NCBI RefSeq assembly: GCF_011806405.1
Contig: NZ_JAATOW010000004.1
Location: 62,001 to 126,000, forward strand
DNA length: 64,000 nt
From: Pseudooceanicola sp. HF7
GTDB taxonomy: Bacteria > Pseudomonadota > Alphaproteobacteria > Rhodobacterales > Rhodobacteraceae
Direction of reading: 5' to 3'
Shown: in pieces, positions 35,482 to 44,562 of the stretch
Layout of the letters: every line of letters starts with the position of its first letter
Numbering within the stretch: the first letter of the stretch is position 1
Position numbers and translations under genes: made by a program
The notes under the pieces: model-generated
What the model saw: the letters and a program-made list of their open reading frames with translations, nothing else
Database searches by the model: none
Told to the model about the DNA's origin: nothing

Positions 35482-35495
35482 TGACAGACCTGTCA
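35482..35495. promoter_or_regulatory. Perfect inverted repeat between divergent RND operons, candidate TetR operator
   Basis: TGACAG (35482-35487) and CTGTCA (35490-35495) flank two bases. On the minus strand the right arm forms part of a consensus -35 hexamer TTGACA (35496-35491), so a bound regulator would block the promoter of the two-adaptor RND operon. It could also affect the divergent operon starting at 35689. Confidence 0.6.
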
Positions 35496-35688
35496 AGATG
35501 AACACTGCATTCATTTCGACCCTTTCGCCCATGCGGCCCTCTGATCCGGGGTGCCTTTTCGGGCATTCAACCGGCCAGCGGCATGGGGCAGGCACGGATC
35601 GGGCGCAGAAAAAATTGCCTTTCCCGCGAAATACATGCGACGGAACCATGCCTGATCTTCGTAAAGACCCGGTAACAAGGAGGATTGG

Positions 35689-37215
35689 ATGCGTATCTAC
35701 TTCCGGCTGGCCATCGTGCTGGTCCTGACCCTTTGCGCCGGTGTCTTCGCCGCGACAGAGGCCCTGCGGCTGGCCGATCGCCTTGGCGGAGGCTCAGAGG
35801 CGCGCGGGCCGGCGGGCGGGCCACCCGGCATGGGGCGCAGCGCGGGGGGACCTGGTGGCGCGGCCGCACGCGCACCGGAAGTGGACGTGGCGCGTGCCTT
35901 TGCCACCACGGCCCAGCCCACGATCACCGCCTATGGCCGCCTGGCCAGCCGATCGACCGCCACACTACGCCTGCCCGCCGCCGGGACCGTCGCCGCCCTT
36001 GGCCCCAGCCTGACGGACGGCGGGATGGTCACGGCAGGCGCGATGCTGGTGCAGCTGGACACCCGGGCGGCAGAGGCCACGCTGGGCACGGCCCAGGCCG
36101 CACAGCGCCGGGCAGAGCTGGCGCTGACGGACAGCCGCCGCCAGCAGGCCGACCTGGCAGAGGATATCGCCATCCAGGAGCAGATCGTGCAGATCCGCCA
36201 GACCGAGGTCGAGCGGCTCAGCGCGCTGCTGGACCGGGGCGCGGGGGTGCAGACCGATGTGGAAACTGCCCGCCTGTCGCTTCTGTCCGCCCAGCAGGGC
36301 CTGGCCGCCAGCCGGACGGAGATGGCCAATCTCTCTGCGGCGGAGGACCAGCTTGAACTGGATATCGAAGACGCCCGGCGGGACGTCTCCACCGCCCGCG
36401 ACGCGCTTCAGGACCTGACCCTCACCGCCGGGATATCTGGTGTCTACAATGGCGCTCGCCCCGTGGTGGGCGAGGCGCTGAGCGCCAATGCGGAGCTGGG
36501 CACGATCACCGATCTCACCGCCCTTGAGGTGCGCCTTAACCTGACCGCGCAGGAGATCGCCCGCGTCACCAGCCCCGACGGGCGCCTGCTGGATCTTGAG
36601 GTCACGCTGACGACGCCCGGCTCTGACAAGGCCTACGCGGCCCGGTTACACCACGTCTCGCTGACCGCCTCGGAAGAGGTCGGCACGACCCGGCAGCTGG
36701 TGGCCTGGCTCGCGCCAGAGGCCTGCCCCTGCCCCCTGCCCGGAGAGTTCGTGCTGGCCCGGATCCGCGAACCGGTGCTGGAGAACGTGACGCTTCTGCC
36801 CGCCAGCGCGGTGTCGCTGTCCGGAGAGGTGCTGGTGGTCAACGCCGAAAACCGGCTGGAAACCCGGCAGGTCCAGGTCCTTCGCCGGATCGGGGAAGAG
36901 GTCGCCATCGCGCCGCAGGACTTCACCTACGTGATTGAGCGCAGCCCGCAACTGGGCGCGGGACTGCTGATCGCCCCGCAGCTGGAGGCGGCGGACCAGA
37001 CCAGGCGGGAAAGCGCGGCCCCTGCGTCTATCCGCACCCAGGATGCAACCGGCGAAGCCGTGATCAAGCTGGATGACAGTCGTCGCGCGGCGTTGATCGC
37101 GCAGGTGAAGGCCGCGCAGGACATGCCCGAACCCGCCCGGGCGCGCACCGTAGAACTGCTGCAAGGTGACGAGGTGCCCCGGCGCCTGGTGCAGCGTCTG
37201 GACGCGCGGAACTGA
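35689..37215 (+). CDS. Large RND-type periplasmic adaptor
   Basis: A 508-aa adaptor, longer than the usual 350-420. The N-terminal hydrophobic segment at about 5-22 is an anchor or signal, followed by a Gly/Pro/Arg-rich linker (35-65). Residues of about 70-340 give the sandwich and a Gln/Glu/Arg-rich coiled coil. The C-terminal 170 residues include a CPCPLPGEFVLARI barrel and an extra tail (RTQDATGEAVIKLDDSRRAA) not typical of simple MFPs. The start has a strong AAGGAGG site. The pump gene follows after 2 bp. Confidence 0.9.
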   Translation: MRIYFRLAIVLVLTLCAGVFAATEALRLADRLGGGSEARGPAGGPPGMGRSAGGPGGAAARAPEVDVARAFATTAQPTITAYGRLASRSTATLRLPAAGTVAALGPSLTDGGMVTAGAMLVQLDTRAAEATLGTAQAAQRRAELALTDSRRQQADLAEDIAIQEQIVQIRQTEVERLSALLDRGAGVQTDVETARLSLLSAQQGLAASRTEMANLSAAEDQLELDIEDARRDVSTARDALQDLTLTAGISGVYNGARPVVGEALSANAELGTITDLTALEVRLNLTAQEIARVTSPDGRLLDLEVTLTTPGSDKAYAARLHHVSLTASEEVGTTRQLVAWLAPEACPCPLPGEFVLARIREPVLENVTLLPASAVSLSGEVLVVNAENRLETRQVQVLRRIGEEVAIAPQDFTYVIERSPQLGAGLLIAPQLEAADQTRRESAAPASIRTQDATGEAVIKLDDSRRAALIAQVKAAQDMPEPARARTVELLQGDEVPRRLVQRLDARN

Positions 37216-37217
37216 CC

Positions 37218-40200
37218 ATGGGCATCCTGCGCTTCTTCACCCGTCACGGCACGGCGGCGAACCTGTTCCTGCTGGGGGTTCTGATCTTCGGCCTTTATGC
37301 CGTCACCCAGATCCGCGCCCAGTATTTCCCCGACATCATCACCGAAAGCATCGAGGTCCGGGTCACCTGGGAGGATGCCTCTCCGGAAGATATCGATGAC
37401 GGGATCATTGCCGTGGCAAGCCCGCCCCTGCTGGCGGTGGATGGCGTGAGCGCGCTTTCCGCCACCGCGCGGGAGGGCAGCGCCCGGATCGAGCTGGAGT
37501 TCGAGCCCGGCTGGGACCTCAACCAGGCTCTGACGGATGTGGAGGCCGCTATGCCCGGCGCCTCGTCCCTGCCCGACGGGGCCGAAACGCCCGAGATCGC
37601 CCGTAATACCTGGCGCGACCGGGTGCTGGACGTGGTGCTTTCGGGGGATTTCGACCGCGTCCAGATGGAACGCTACGGAGAGCAGCTGGAATCCGACCTG
37701 CAGCGCGCCGGCGTGACCCAGGCCAGCCTGCGTGGCCTGACCGCGCCGCGCATCGCCATCATCGCGGACCCCGCCGCCCTGGCGCAATACGGGCTGACCC
37801 TGTCAGACCTCTCTGCCGCCGTGCTGGAAGAGGCGCGCCAGACGGCCTCCGGCAGGCTGGAAACAAGCGCCACGACCCTGCGCGCCGGGGTCGAGCGGCG
37901 CGACGCAGAGGCCATTCGCGCCATCGAGGTGGAGACCGGTGAGGGCCCGATCCCGCTGGACCAGATCGCCCGCGTGGAAAGCGACCCCGCCGGGTCGGGG
38001 CGGGCCTATTTCCTTGAGGGGCGGGCGGCTGTCTCCATTTCCGTGGAACGGGGCGCGGGCGGGGATTCCCTGAAGATCGAAAAGACCGTGCGCGCCGTGG
38101 CCGACCAGTTCCTGGAGACCGCCCCGGAGGGGCTGCGCGTGGACCTGATCCGCAACGAGGCCGCACAGATCATGGCCCGGCTGGAGATCCTGCTGGAAAA
38201 CGGGGTCTTCGGCCTTCTGCTGGTGCTGGTGCTGCTCTACCTCTTCCTGTCCCCCTCTGCCGCGATCTGGGTGGCGGTCGGCATCCCGGTGTCGCTGGCG
38301 GCCGGGGTCGGGCTGATGTGGATGACCGGGCAATCGGTCAACATGATCTCTCTCTTCGCGATGATCCTCTGCCTTGGGATCATCGTGGATGATGCCATCG
38401 TGGTCGCGGAACATACCGAGTTCCGCGCCAAGACCCTGGGCGAACCTCGCCCCCGCGCCGCCGAACGCGCGGCCCTTTGGATGCTGGGGCCGGTGCTGGC
38501 CTCGACCGTGACGACGGTCGCGGCCTTCCTGTCGCTGACCTTCATCACCGGGCATTTCGGGTCCTTCCTGGCCACGATCCCCCTGGTTGTCGCGGCCGTG
38601 CTGGTCGCCTCGCTTGCCGAATGCTTCCTGGTCCTGCCCCATCACATGGCCCATGGGCTGAACGGGCTGGACCGCAGCTGGGTCGGGGCCCCGGCGCGGA
38701 TGGTCACCCGCGCGTTCGACAGGCTGCGCCTGCATGTCTTCGTGCCGCTGCTGAAGTGGGTCATCCGTCTGCGTTACGCGGTCCTGCTGCTGGCCATCGG
38801 TGCCACCCTGCAGGCCGCGCTGATGATCGCGGAGCGCGATGTGCAATGGCGCTTCTTCTCAGCCCCTTCCACGCCCACGCTGTCGCTCAACATCGCCATG
38901 GTGGACGGTGCCACGCGGGAGGACACGCTGGCGATGCTGGCAGAGATGAACCGCGCCGCCACTGTCGTGCGGGACCGGTTCACGCAGGAGTACGGCGCCG
39001 ATCCCGTGGTCTTCATCCTGAGCGAGGTCGGTGGGATGGCGGGCCGGGGCCTGGCCACGGGCGACGACAAGGATGCCGATCTGATCGCTGCCGTGACCAT
39101 CGAACTGATAGAGGCCGACGCGCGCCCCTATGAGCCCAACACTTTCCTGCAGGCGCTGGAAGCAGAGATGCAGCGCCCCGAGGAACTGGAAAGCTTCGCT
39201 TTCCGGGCCGGGCGCTACGGGCCGGGCGGGGACAGCCTGGACGTGATCTTCTACGGGCAGGACCTGGAGGATCTGAAGGCGGCCTCGCTTGCCCTGCAGG
39301 AGGCGATGGAGGCCTATCCCGAAGTCACCGGGATGGAGGACAACCTTGTCTTCTCCGGCCTGGAGCACGCGCTGGCGCTGAACGGCTACGGCCGCGCGCT
39401 TGGCCTGCAAAGCCGGGGCCTGGCGAGCGAGCTGAAGGCGCGGTTGTCCGGTCTTGAGGTGATGACCTACGTGGATGGCACGCGCGAGGCCAGCGTGGAG
39501 GTCGAGCTGCCGGAGGGCACCGTGACCGCCGCCTACCTGGACGAGATCCGCCTGGAGGCCCCCACCGGCGAATGGGTGCGCCTGGGCGAGGTCGTGGATG
39601 TCTCCTCTGCTCCCGCCATCGCCGCGCTGCGCCGTGAGCAGGGGCTGAACCTGATCCGGGTCACCGGCGAGATCGGCGATGAAGACGCCGCACGATCAGA
39701 GGCAATCCTGGGCGCGTTGGAACAAAGCATCCTGCCGCGCATCGCCCGGACCCACGGGGTCGGTTACCGGTTCGACGGGCTGAAGGCGCAGGAGCAGGCC
39801 TTCCTGAGCGAAGCTGCGGTGGGCTTCGGCATCTGCCTGCTGGGCATCTACATGACCCTGGCGCTGGTCCTTGGCAGCTGGCTGCGCCCGCTGACGATCA
39901 TGTCCGTGGTGCCCGTGGGGCTGACCGGCGTGGTCTGGGGGCACTGGGCCTGGGACATGCCGATGTCCATCTTCTCTGTCGTCGGCATGATCGGGATGAG
40001 CGGCATCATCGTGAACGATTCCATCGTGCTCGTCTCGGCCTTCCAGGACAAGCTGGCGACACGCGCCACCATCCCCGCCGTGATTGAGGCCACCGCCGAA
40101 CGCCTGCGCCCCGTACTGCTGACCACGCTGACCACGGTCCTGGGCCTGGCGCCCCTTCTCTTCGAGCGGTCGACCCAGGCGGAGTTCCTCAAGCCCATGG

Positions 40201-40349
40201 TGGTCACGCTTTGCTACGGGCTGGGCCTGGGCTTCTTCATCGTGCTGCTGGTGATTCCCTCTCTCGTGGTTGCGCAGCACGACCTGCGCCGCGCGCTAAA
40301 GAGTACCCATCGGTACCTAAAATCGCGCTTTCAGCGCCGCATGGCCTGA
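37218..40349 (+). CDS. RND efflux permease (AcrB/AcrD/AcrF superfamily)
   Basis: A 1043-aa transporter. The TM4 motif IIVDDAIVVAEHTEFRA is at about 393; periplasmic loops are of normal length. In TM10, where AcrB-type pumps have a Lys, this protein reads GIIVNDSIVLV, so the lysine is replaced by Asn with an adjacent Asp. The ATG follows the adaptor stop by 2 bp. The substrate is unknown. No regulator gene is adjacent on the same strand. Confidence 0.93.
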   Translation: MGILRFFTRHGTAANLFLLGVLIFGLYAVTQIRAQYFPDIITESIEVRVTWEDASPEDIDDGIIAVASPPLLAVDGVSALSATAREGSARIELEFEPGWDLNQALTDVEAAMPGASSLPDGAETPEIARNTWRDRVLDVVLSGDFDRVQMERYGEQLESDLQRAGVTQASLRGLTAPRIAIIADPAALAQYGLTLSDLSAAVLEEARQTASGRLETSATTLRAGVERRDAEAIRAIEVETGEGPIPLDQIARVESDPAGSGRAYFLEGRAAVSISVERGAGGDSLKIEKTVRAVADQFLETAPEGLRVDLIRNEAAQIMARLEILLENGVFGLLLVLVLLYLFLSPSAAIWVAVGIPVSLAAGVGLMWMTGQSVNMISLFAMILCLGIIVDDAIVVAEHTEFRAKTLGEPRPRAAERAALWMLGPVLASTVTTVAAFLSLTFITGHFGSFLATIPLVVAAVLVASLAECFLVLPHHMAHGLNGLDRSWVGAPARMVTRAFDRLRLHVFVPLLKWVIRLRYAVLLLAIGATLQAALMIAERDVQWRFFSAPSTPTLSLNIAMVDGATREDTLAMLAEMNRAATVVRDRFTQEYGADPVVFILSEVGGMAGRGLATGDDKDADLIAAVTIELIEADARPYEPNTFLQALEAEMQRPEELESFAFRAGRYGPGGDSLDVIFYGQDLEDLKAASLALQEAMEAYPEVTGMEDNLVFSGLEHALALNGYGRALGLQSRGLASELKARLSGLEVMTYVDGTREASVEVELPEGTVTAAYLDEIRLEAPTGEWVRLGEVVDVSSAPAIAALRREQGLNLIRVTGEIGDEDAARSEAILGALEQSILPRIARTHGVGYRFDGLKAQEQAFLSEAAVGFGICLLGIYMTLALVLGSWLRPLTIMSVVPVGLTGVVWGHWAWDMPMSIFSVVGMIGMSGIIVNDSIVLVSAFQDKLATRATIPAVIEATAERLRPVLLTTLTTVLGLAPLLFERSTQAEFLKPMVVTLCYGLGLGFFIVLLVIPSLVVAQHDLRRALKSTHRYLKSRFQRRMA

Positions 40350-40424
40350 ATAATCAGCAAACAAAGGGGATTTGGCGCCCGGAAGGCTTGCGCGGTTGGT
40401 GGCTTTGTGCCCTTATACATTTAA

Positions 40425-40437
40425 GAACACATCGTTC
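40425..40437. promoter_or_regulatory. Inverted repeat upstream of the FAD monooxygenase gene, candidate operator
   Basis: GAAC (40425-40428) and GTTC (40434-40437) flank ACATC, 27-39 bp upstream of the monooxygenase ATG in an AT-rich stretch with TATACAT and CATATATG around it. The size suits an IclR-type dimer site, and two IclR genes lie just downstream. Confidence 0.4.
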
Positions 40438-40463
40438 ATATATGGACATACGGGAGATATGAC

Positions 40464-41600
40464 ATGCTGAAGATCGGTATCTGTGGTGGTGGGCCGGGCG
40501 GCCTGGTGGCGGGGCTGGCGTTGTCGCGGCAGGGCCACGAGGTGGCGATCTTCGAACGGACGTCCTCTTACGGGCGCATCGGCGCGGATATCAACCTGAC
40601 GCCGAACGCGGTTCACGCGCTGGACGGCCTGGGTATCGGAGAGGCGCTGAGAGAAACCGCGGCACGCCCCCAATACCGGATCAGCCGAACCTGGGACACG
40701 GGCGAGGAGACCTCTCGCCTCGAGATGCAGGGAGACCGCTACGAGGCGCCGCAACTCACGATCCACAGGGCCGATCTGATCACTGCCCTTGAGTCGAACA
40801 TGAAACCGGGGGTTTTGCGTCTGGGCGCGCAGGTGCGCACGGTGACCCCCCTTGAGCAGGGCGCAGAGGTTGTTCTGGAAGACGGCAGCACGGAGGCCTT
40901 CGACCTGGTGATCGGCGCGGATGGCATCCACTCGCTGGTGCGCAAGGCCCTTTTCGGAGAGGACCACCCGAAGTTCACCGGCCTGGTCTCCTGGCGCGCG
41001 GTCTTCCCGCGCGAGGTGGCCGGCGACATCCCCAACCTGGACAGTTTCACCAAGTGGTGGGGGCCGACCTCTGACCGTCAGCTGGTGGTCTTCCCGCTGC
41101 TGCGCGGGGAAGAGGTCTTTGTCTTTGCCACCACCCCGCAGACCGACTGGTCCGAAGAGGGCTGGACCCTGCCCGGCGACATCGAAGAGCTGCGCGCCGC
41201 CTATGCCGATTTCCACCCAGAGGCCCGCGCCATCCTGGACTGCTGCACGACCGTGACGCGCTCTGCCCTGCATGTGCGCGAACCGATGGAGACCTGGTCC
41301 AGGGGCCATGTCACCATCATGGGCGATGCCGCGCATCCCATGGTGCCCTTCATGGCCCAGGGCGCGACCATGGCGATCGAGGACGGCGTGGTGCTGGCCC
41401 TTGCGCTGAAGGATGCCTCCCCCGCCGATGTGCCCGCCGCCCTTGCCCGCTATGAGGGAGCGCGGCTGGACCGCACGGCCAAGGTGCAGCGGGGCAGCCT
41501 GGCGAACGAATGGCTGAAGAAGCCCGAGAACGCCGATTGGGTCTATGCCTACAAGGCCTGGGAGGCCTTCGACACCCCCGAAACCGCCACCGCAGGCTGA
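40464..41600 (+). CDS. FAD-dependent aromatic-ring monooxygenase (salicylate hydroxylase-like)
   Basis: A 378-aa group-A flavoprotein monooxygenase. The Rossmann motif GGGPGG lies at 8-13, the DG motif in VIGADGIHSLVR at about 150, and the second FAD motif in MGDAAHPMVPFMAQGATMAIEDG at about 288. The order and length fit the salicylate / 3-hydroxybenzoate hydroxylase group, which uses NAD(P)H and O2 to hydroxylate a phenolic or N-heteroaromatic acid. It has a GGGAGA site at the start. A linked IclR gene and a nearby cupin suggest an aromatic degradation step. Confidence 0.9.
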   Translation: MLKIGICGGGPGGLVAGLALSRQGHEVAIFERTSSYGRIGADINLTPNAVHALDGLGIGEALRETAARPQYRISRTWDTGEETSRLEMQGDRYEAPQLTIHRADLITALESNMKPGVLRLGAQVRTVTPLEQGAEVVLEDGSTEAFDLVIGADGIHSLVRKALFGEDHPKFTGLVSWRAVFPREVAGDIPNLDSFTKWWGPTSDRQLVVFPLLRGEEVFVFATTPQTDWSEEGWTLPGDIEELRAAYADFHPEARAILDCCTTVTRSALHVREPMETWSRGHVTIMGDAAHPMVPFMAQGATMAIEDGVVLALALKDASPADVPAALARYEGARLDRTAKVQRGSLANEWLKKPENADWVYAYKAWEAFDTPETATAG

Positions 41601-41768
41601 CGCCCCGGCCCGGCTGTGCGCGACCGCAGCCGGGCCCCGCAGCCGCGCGGTTCGCGCCCTGCCTCCCCCGCCGGGACGGTTCGCTTTCTCAGCTCTTGGT
41701 TGCATTCCCATAACGAAAGAAACGCGGAGTGCTTGCTTTCGGCCGGTCTCTGTTCAAAATGGCACAAG

Positions 41769-42602
41769 ATGTCCATTGCCGGAGCCGGTCCCATCCAAGA
41801 CGACACCCCTGCCAAGACCGCCTATGACGTGCCCCCAGTTACCCGGGCCTTTGCCCTGCTGCGCTACATCGCGGAAGGGCACCGGTGCCGGAACATGTCC
41901 CGCGCGGCCTCTGAACTGTCGATCAACCGCACCACGCTGATCCGCCTGCTGCACACGCTGGAGCGGGAGAAGATGATCGAGCAGGACGCCCAGGGCGGCG
42001 GCTACATCCTGAGTTTCGGCGTGCTGGAGCTGGCCTCTCACCTGTTGGCCAGCCGCGATATCGTTCGCGTCTCTCGCCCGCTGCTGTCAAGGCTGGCGGC
42101 AGAAACGGGGCTGTCGGCGCACCTGGGCGTGCTTTCGGGCACCGATGTCATCATCCTGGCGCGCGAAACCCCGGATGTGCAGCTGGTCAGCAATATCCGC
42201 GAGGGGTCCCGCCTGCCCGCCCATGCCACGGTCATGGGCCGCATGATCCTCAGTCACATGCCGCGCGAGAACGTGCAGGCCCTGCTTGAGGGCCATGACT
42301 TTCCCGCCATCACCGATCAGACCCCGACCACGATGGACAGCCTGTTCAGCCAGCTTCGCCAGGATCGGGAGGCCGGGCTGGCGTGGTCCGTGGCCTTTTT
42401 CGAGGAAGGCATCGGATCCTGCGCCGGCGTGGTGCTGGGCATGGACGGGCGGCCGCTGGCAGCCATCAGCGTTTCCGGCGCGCAATCGGCCTTTGACGCC
42501 GGATCGGACAAGCACGAGGCCATCGCCCAGGGCGTGCGCCAGACCGCCGAGCGGCTTTCGGCGATCATGGGTTACACGGCGGCGGGCGAACTGGCCGGCT
42601 GA
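41769..42602 (+). CDS. IclR-family regulator (plus strand)
   Basis: A 277-aa protein: winged helix at about 20-80 (VPPVTRAFALLRYIAEGHRCRNMSR in pieces, SINRTTLIRLLHTLE), then an IclR effector domain with SAHLGVLSGTDVIILAR and SRLPAHATVMGRMIL. The start at 41769 (MSIAGAGPIQDD) is inferred; the frame continues upstream without features. It lies 168 bp after the monooxygenase on the same strand. Its N-terminal half closely resembles the IclR protein at 58010-58837. Its 3' end overlaps the convergent IclR gene by 31 bp. Confidence 0.9.
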   Translation: MSIAGAGPIQDDTPAKTAYDVPPVTRAFALLRYIAEGHRCRNMSRAASELSINRTTLIRLLHTLEREKMIEQDAQGGGYILSFGVLELASHLLASRDIVRVSRPLLSRLAAETGLSAHLGVLSGTDVIILARETPDVQLVSNIREGSRLPAHATVMGRMILSHMPRENVQALLEGHDFPAITDQTPTTMDSLFSQLRQDREAGLAWSVAFFEEGIGSCAGVVLGMDGRPLAAISVSGAQSAFDAGSDKHEAIAQGVRQTAERLSAIMGYTAAGELAG

Positions 42603-43441
42603 TCCCAGCCCAGCAGGACAGAGATCCGGGCAGCCGTGGCCACCAGGGCCTCCCGCACTTCTCCGCTGACCAGGGCCTGGGTTTCGGGCGATTGCGGCGC
42701 TGTGACGTTGATCGCGGCCACGACCTGGCCTGTCATGTCCCGCAGCGGCGCGGCGGCAGAGACCATCCCGGCCTCGAAATCACCCGTGTGAACAACGCTT
42801 TGCGTCTTCCGATCCGTGGCGGCCTGCGTGACGATACCGGGCAGGTTAGGCCCCTTGCCGCGCGGGCCGCGTTCGTTGCGGAACAGGCCGATCAGCTCGT
42901 CCTCCGGCAGGTCGGCCAGCAGCACCCGCCCCATGGTTGTCGCCCGCGCCGGCAGGCGAGAGCCGACCTGGACGATGGAGCTGTCCCGCTGCGGCCCCGG
43001 CACCCGCAGCACGTAGAGCACGGAGGCCCCGTCGAGCACGCCCAGGTGCACGGACCAGCCGATCCGGTCGCGCAGCTGTTCCAGCGCGGGTTGGGCGATC
43101 TCGACCACCTCGCGGGTGGCGACATAGCCATAGGTCAGGCGCAGCACGCCCGGCCCCAGCGAATAGCTTTGGCTGCGCTGGTCATGCAGCAGGCAGCCGG
43201 CCTCGTTCAGGGTATAGACCGTGCGGAAGGCGGCTGAACGCGTGATCCCCAGCTCCCGCGCGATGTCGGACAATCCCAGGGCGGAGCGGTCGGGCGTGAA
43301 GAGCTTGAGCACCGCCAGCCCCCGGATGAGGCCCGGAACAAGGTAGCGGTCTTCTGTTTTGGCGTCTGTCTTTGCATCTGCTTTCCGGTCTTCGGCCCCG
43401 GGGGCCGGGGCTTGCGGGGAATCGGCGTTTGGGTCGGTCAT
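42572..43441 (-). CDS. IclR-family regulator divergent from the bicupin gene
   Basis: A 289-aa IclR protein with a charged, repetitive N-terminal leader (ADAKTDAKTEDRY) before the winged helix at about 38-92 (IRGLAVLKLFTPDRSALGLS, ITRSAAFRTVYTLNEAG). The effector domain has SVHLGVLDGASVLYVLRV and SRLPARATTMGRVLLADLP. The start at 43441 is taken from the compact family N-terminus; 33 further codons are open upstream. It is divergent from the cupin gene (119 bp apart), so it probably controls that gene. Confidence 0.9.
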   Translation of the reverse strand: MTDPNADSPQAPAPGAEDRKADAKTDAKTEDRYLVPGLIRGLAVLKLFTPDRSALGLSDIARELGITRSAAFRTVYTLNEAGCLLHDQRSQSYSLGPGVLRLTYGYVATREVVEIAQPALEQLRDRIGWSVHLGVLDGASVLYVLRVPGPQRDSSIVQVGSRLPARATTMGRVLLADLPEDELIGLFRNERGPRGKGPNLPGIVTQAATDRKTQSVVHTGDFEAGMVSAAAPLRDMTGQVVAAINVTAPQSPETQALVSGEVREALVATAARISVLLGWDQPASSPAAV

Positions 43442-43560
43442 GTCGTGCTCCGGGATCGGCAGATGTGCTTTGCGGGCAAAACACCGTATGCCATATGAAA
43501 CGCTGCGGCGGTAGGTTTGGACCAGACGCAAACAGGACACAAGCCGAAAGGATCAACAGG

Positions 43561-44508
43561 ATGACCGTGCAGGACCAGGATTTCAAAACCCTTAAGGATG
43601 CGCTCAAGGCCCATACCGGCCGCTTCGTGGACAAGACGTTCGACTGGAATGCCTTCCCCTCCAACGCTGGCTTCGATGACCTGGCGCGGGCGCAGATGCG
43701 CTTTATCGGCGCCGGCGGGTCGCCCAAGGTGGGCGACACCACGACGATGAAGCCGGACAACTTCACCGTCTCGCTGATCTACAAGGAGCCGGGCAAATAC
43801 GCCGCCTGCCACTCCCACGAGATCGAGGAGAGCTTCCTGATCATCGACGGCGCGCTGATCGTCGGCTGGGAAAAGGACGGCGAGGTCTGCGAAGTCAACC
43901 TGGGCCCCAAGGACATGATCCTGAACGCCCGTGAAATCGGCCATGGTTTCCGCGTGGACGGCGTGGAGCCGGTGATGATGTCGATCTCTGTTGACGTGGG
44001 CAAGCCGCTGCCCCCCGTCTACCATTACCACCCCAAGGAACATGCGCCCGAACTGGCCCGCGCCTTTGGCGCAGAGCCGGGCAAGACCGTTTATTATGAC
44101 CCGAACGGCGAGCATCCCCTGCAGAAGCTGATGTCCAAATACGTCGTGCGCCACAACGAGCTGGAGACGATCTGGGAAGACGCGGGCTTCAGCCGCAAGA
44201 TCTACTGCGGCCCCGGCGGCGTGGAGACCGACACCTGCCGCAAGGAAATGCTGGGCGTGCCGAGCCGCGTGGGCGTGAAGCCCTTTACCCGTGACGTGGA
44301 GGATGCCTTCCTGGTGCTCGAAGGCTCGCTGACCGTGGGCTGGGAAGAAGACGGCGAAACCGTGGAAGTCGAACTGGGTCCGCGCGACCTTGTGAAGACC
44401 CCGGCGGGGCGCAAGCACTGGTTCCGCAACAACGGCGCGCAGGCTGCAACCGTCTGGTATATCGTCGGTTCCGCGGAGCCCGAAGCGGTGAACTTCGAAG
44501 CCGCCTGA
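43561..44508 (+). CDS. Bicupin protein, possible ring-cleaving or related metal enzyme
   Basis: A 315-aa protein with two cupin domains. The first (about 65-140) has an intact metal site: H84 and H86 (ACHSHEIEE), E90 and H128 (IGHGF). The second (about 235-305) repeats the fold (EDAFLVLEGSLTVGW, KHWFRNNG), but the two histidines are replaced by Phe and Arg (PFTRDVED), so it probably binds no metal. Gentisate-dioxygenase-like proteins share the bicupin layout, but identity is too uncertain to name a substrate. AAAGGA precedes the start. Confidence 0.8.
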   Translation: MTVQDQDFKTLKDALKAHTGRFVDKTFDWNAFPSNAGFDDLARAQMRFIGAGGSPKVGDTTTMKPDNFTVSLIYKEPGKYAACHSHEIEESFLIIDGALIVGWEKDGEVCEVNLGPKDMILNAREIGHGFRVDGVEPVMMSISVDVGKPLPPVYHYHPKEHAPELARAFGAEPGKTVYYDPNGEHPLQKLMSKYVVRHNELETIWEDAGFSRKIYCGPGGVETDTCRKEMLGVPSRVGVKPFTRDVEDAFLVLEGSLTVGWEEDGETVEVELGPRDLVKTPAGRKHWFRNNGAQAATVWYIVGSAEPEAVNFEAA

Positions 44509-44529
44509 GCGCTTTTTACCTGATGTGCA

Positions 44530-44562
44530 GGGGCCGTCCTTCGGGGCGGCCCCTTGCGTTTT
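44530..44562 (+). terminator. Intrinsic terminator after the bicupin gene
   Basis: GGGGCCGTCC (44530-44539) pairs with GGGCGGCCCC (44544-44553), with one U-G pair, around a UUCG tetraloop. TTGCGTTTT follows. It lies 21 bp after the cupin stop. Confidence 0.85.
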
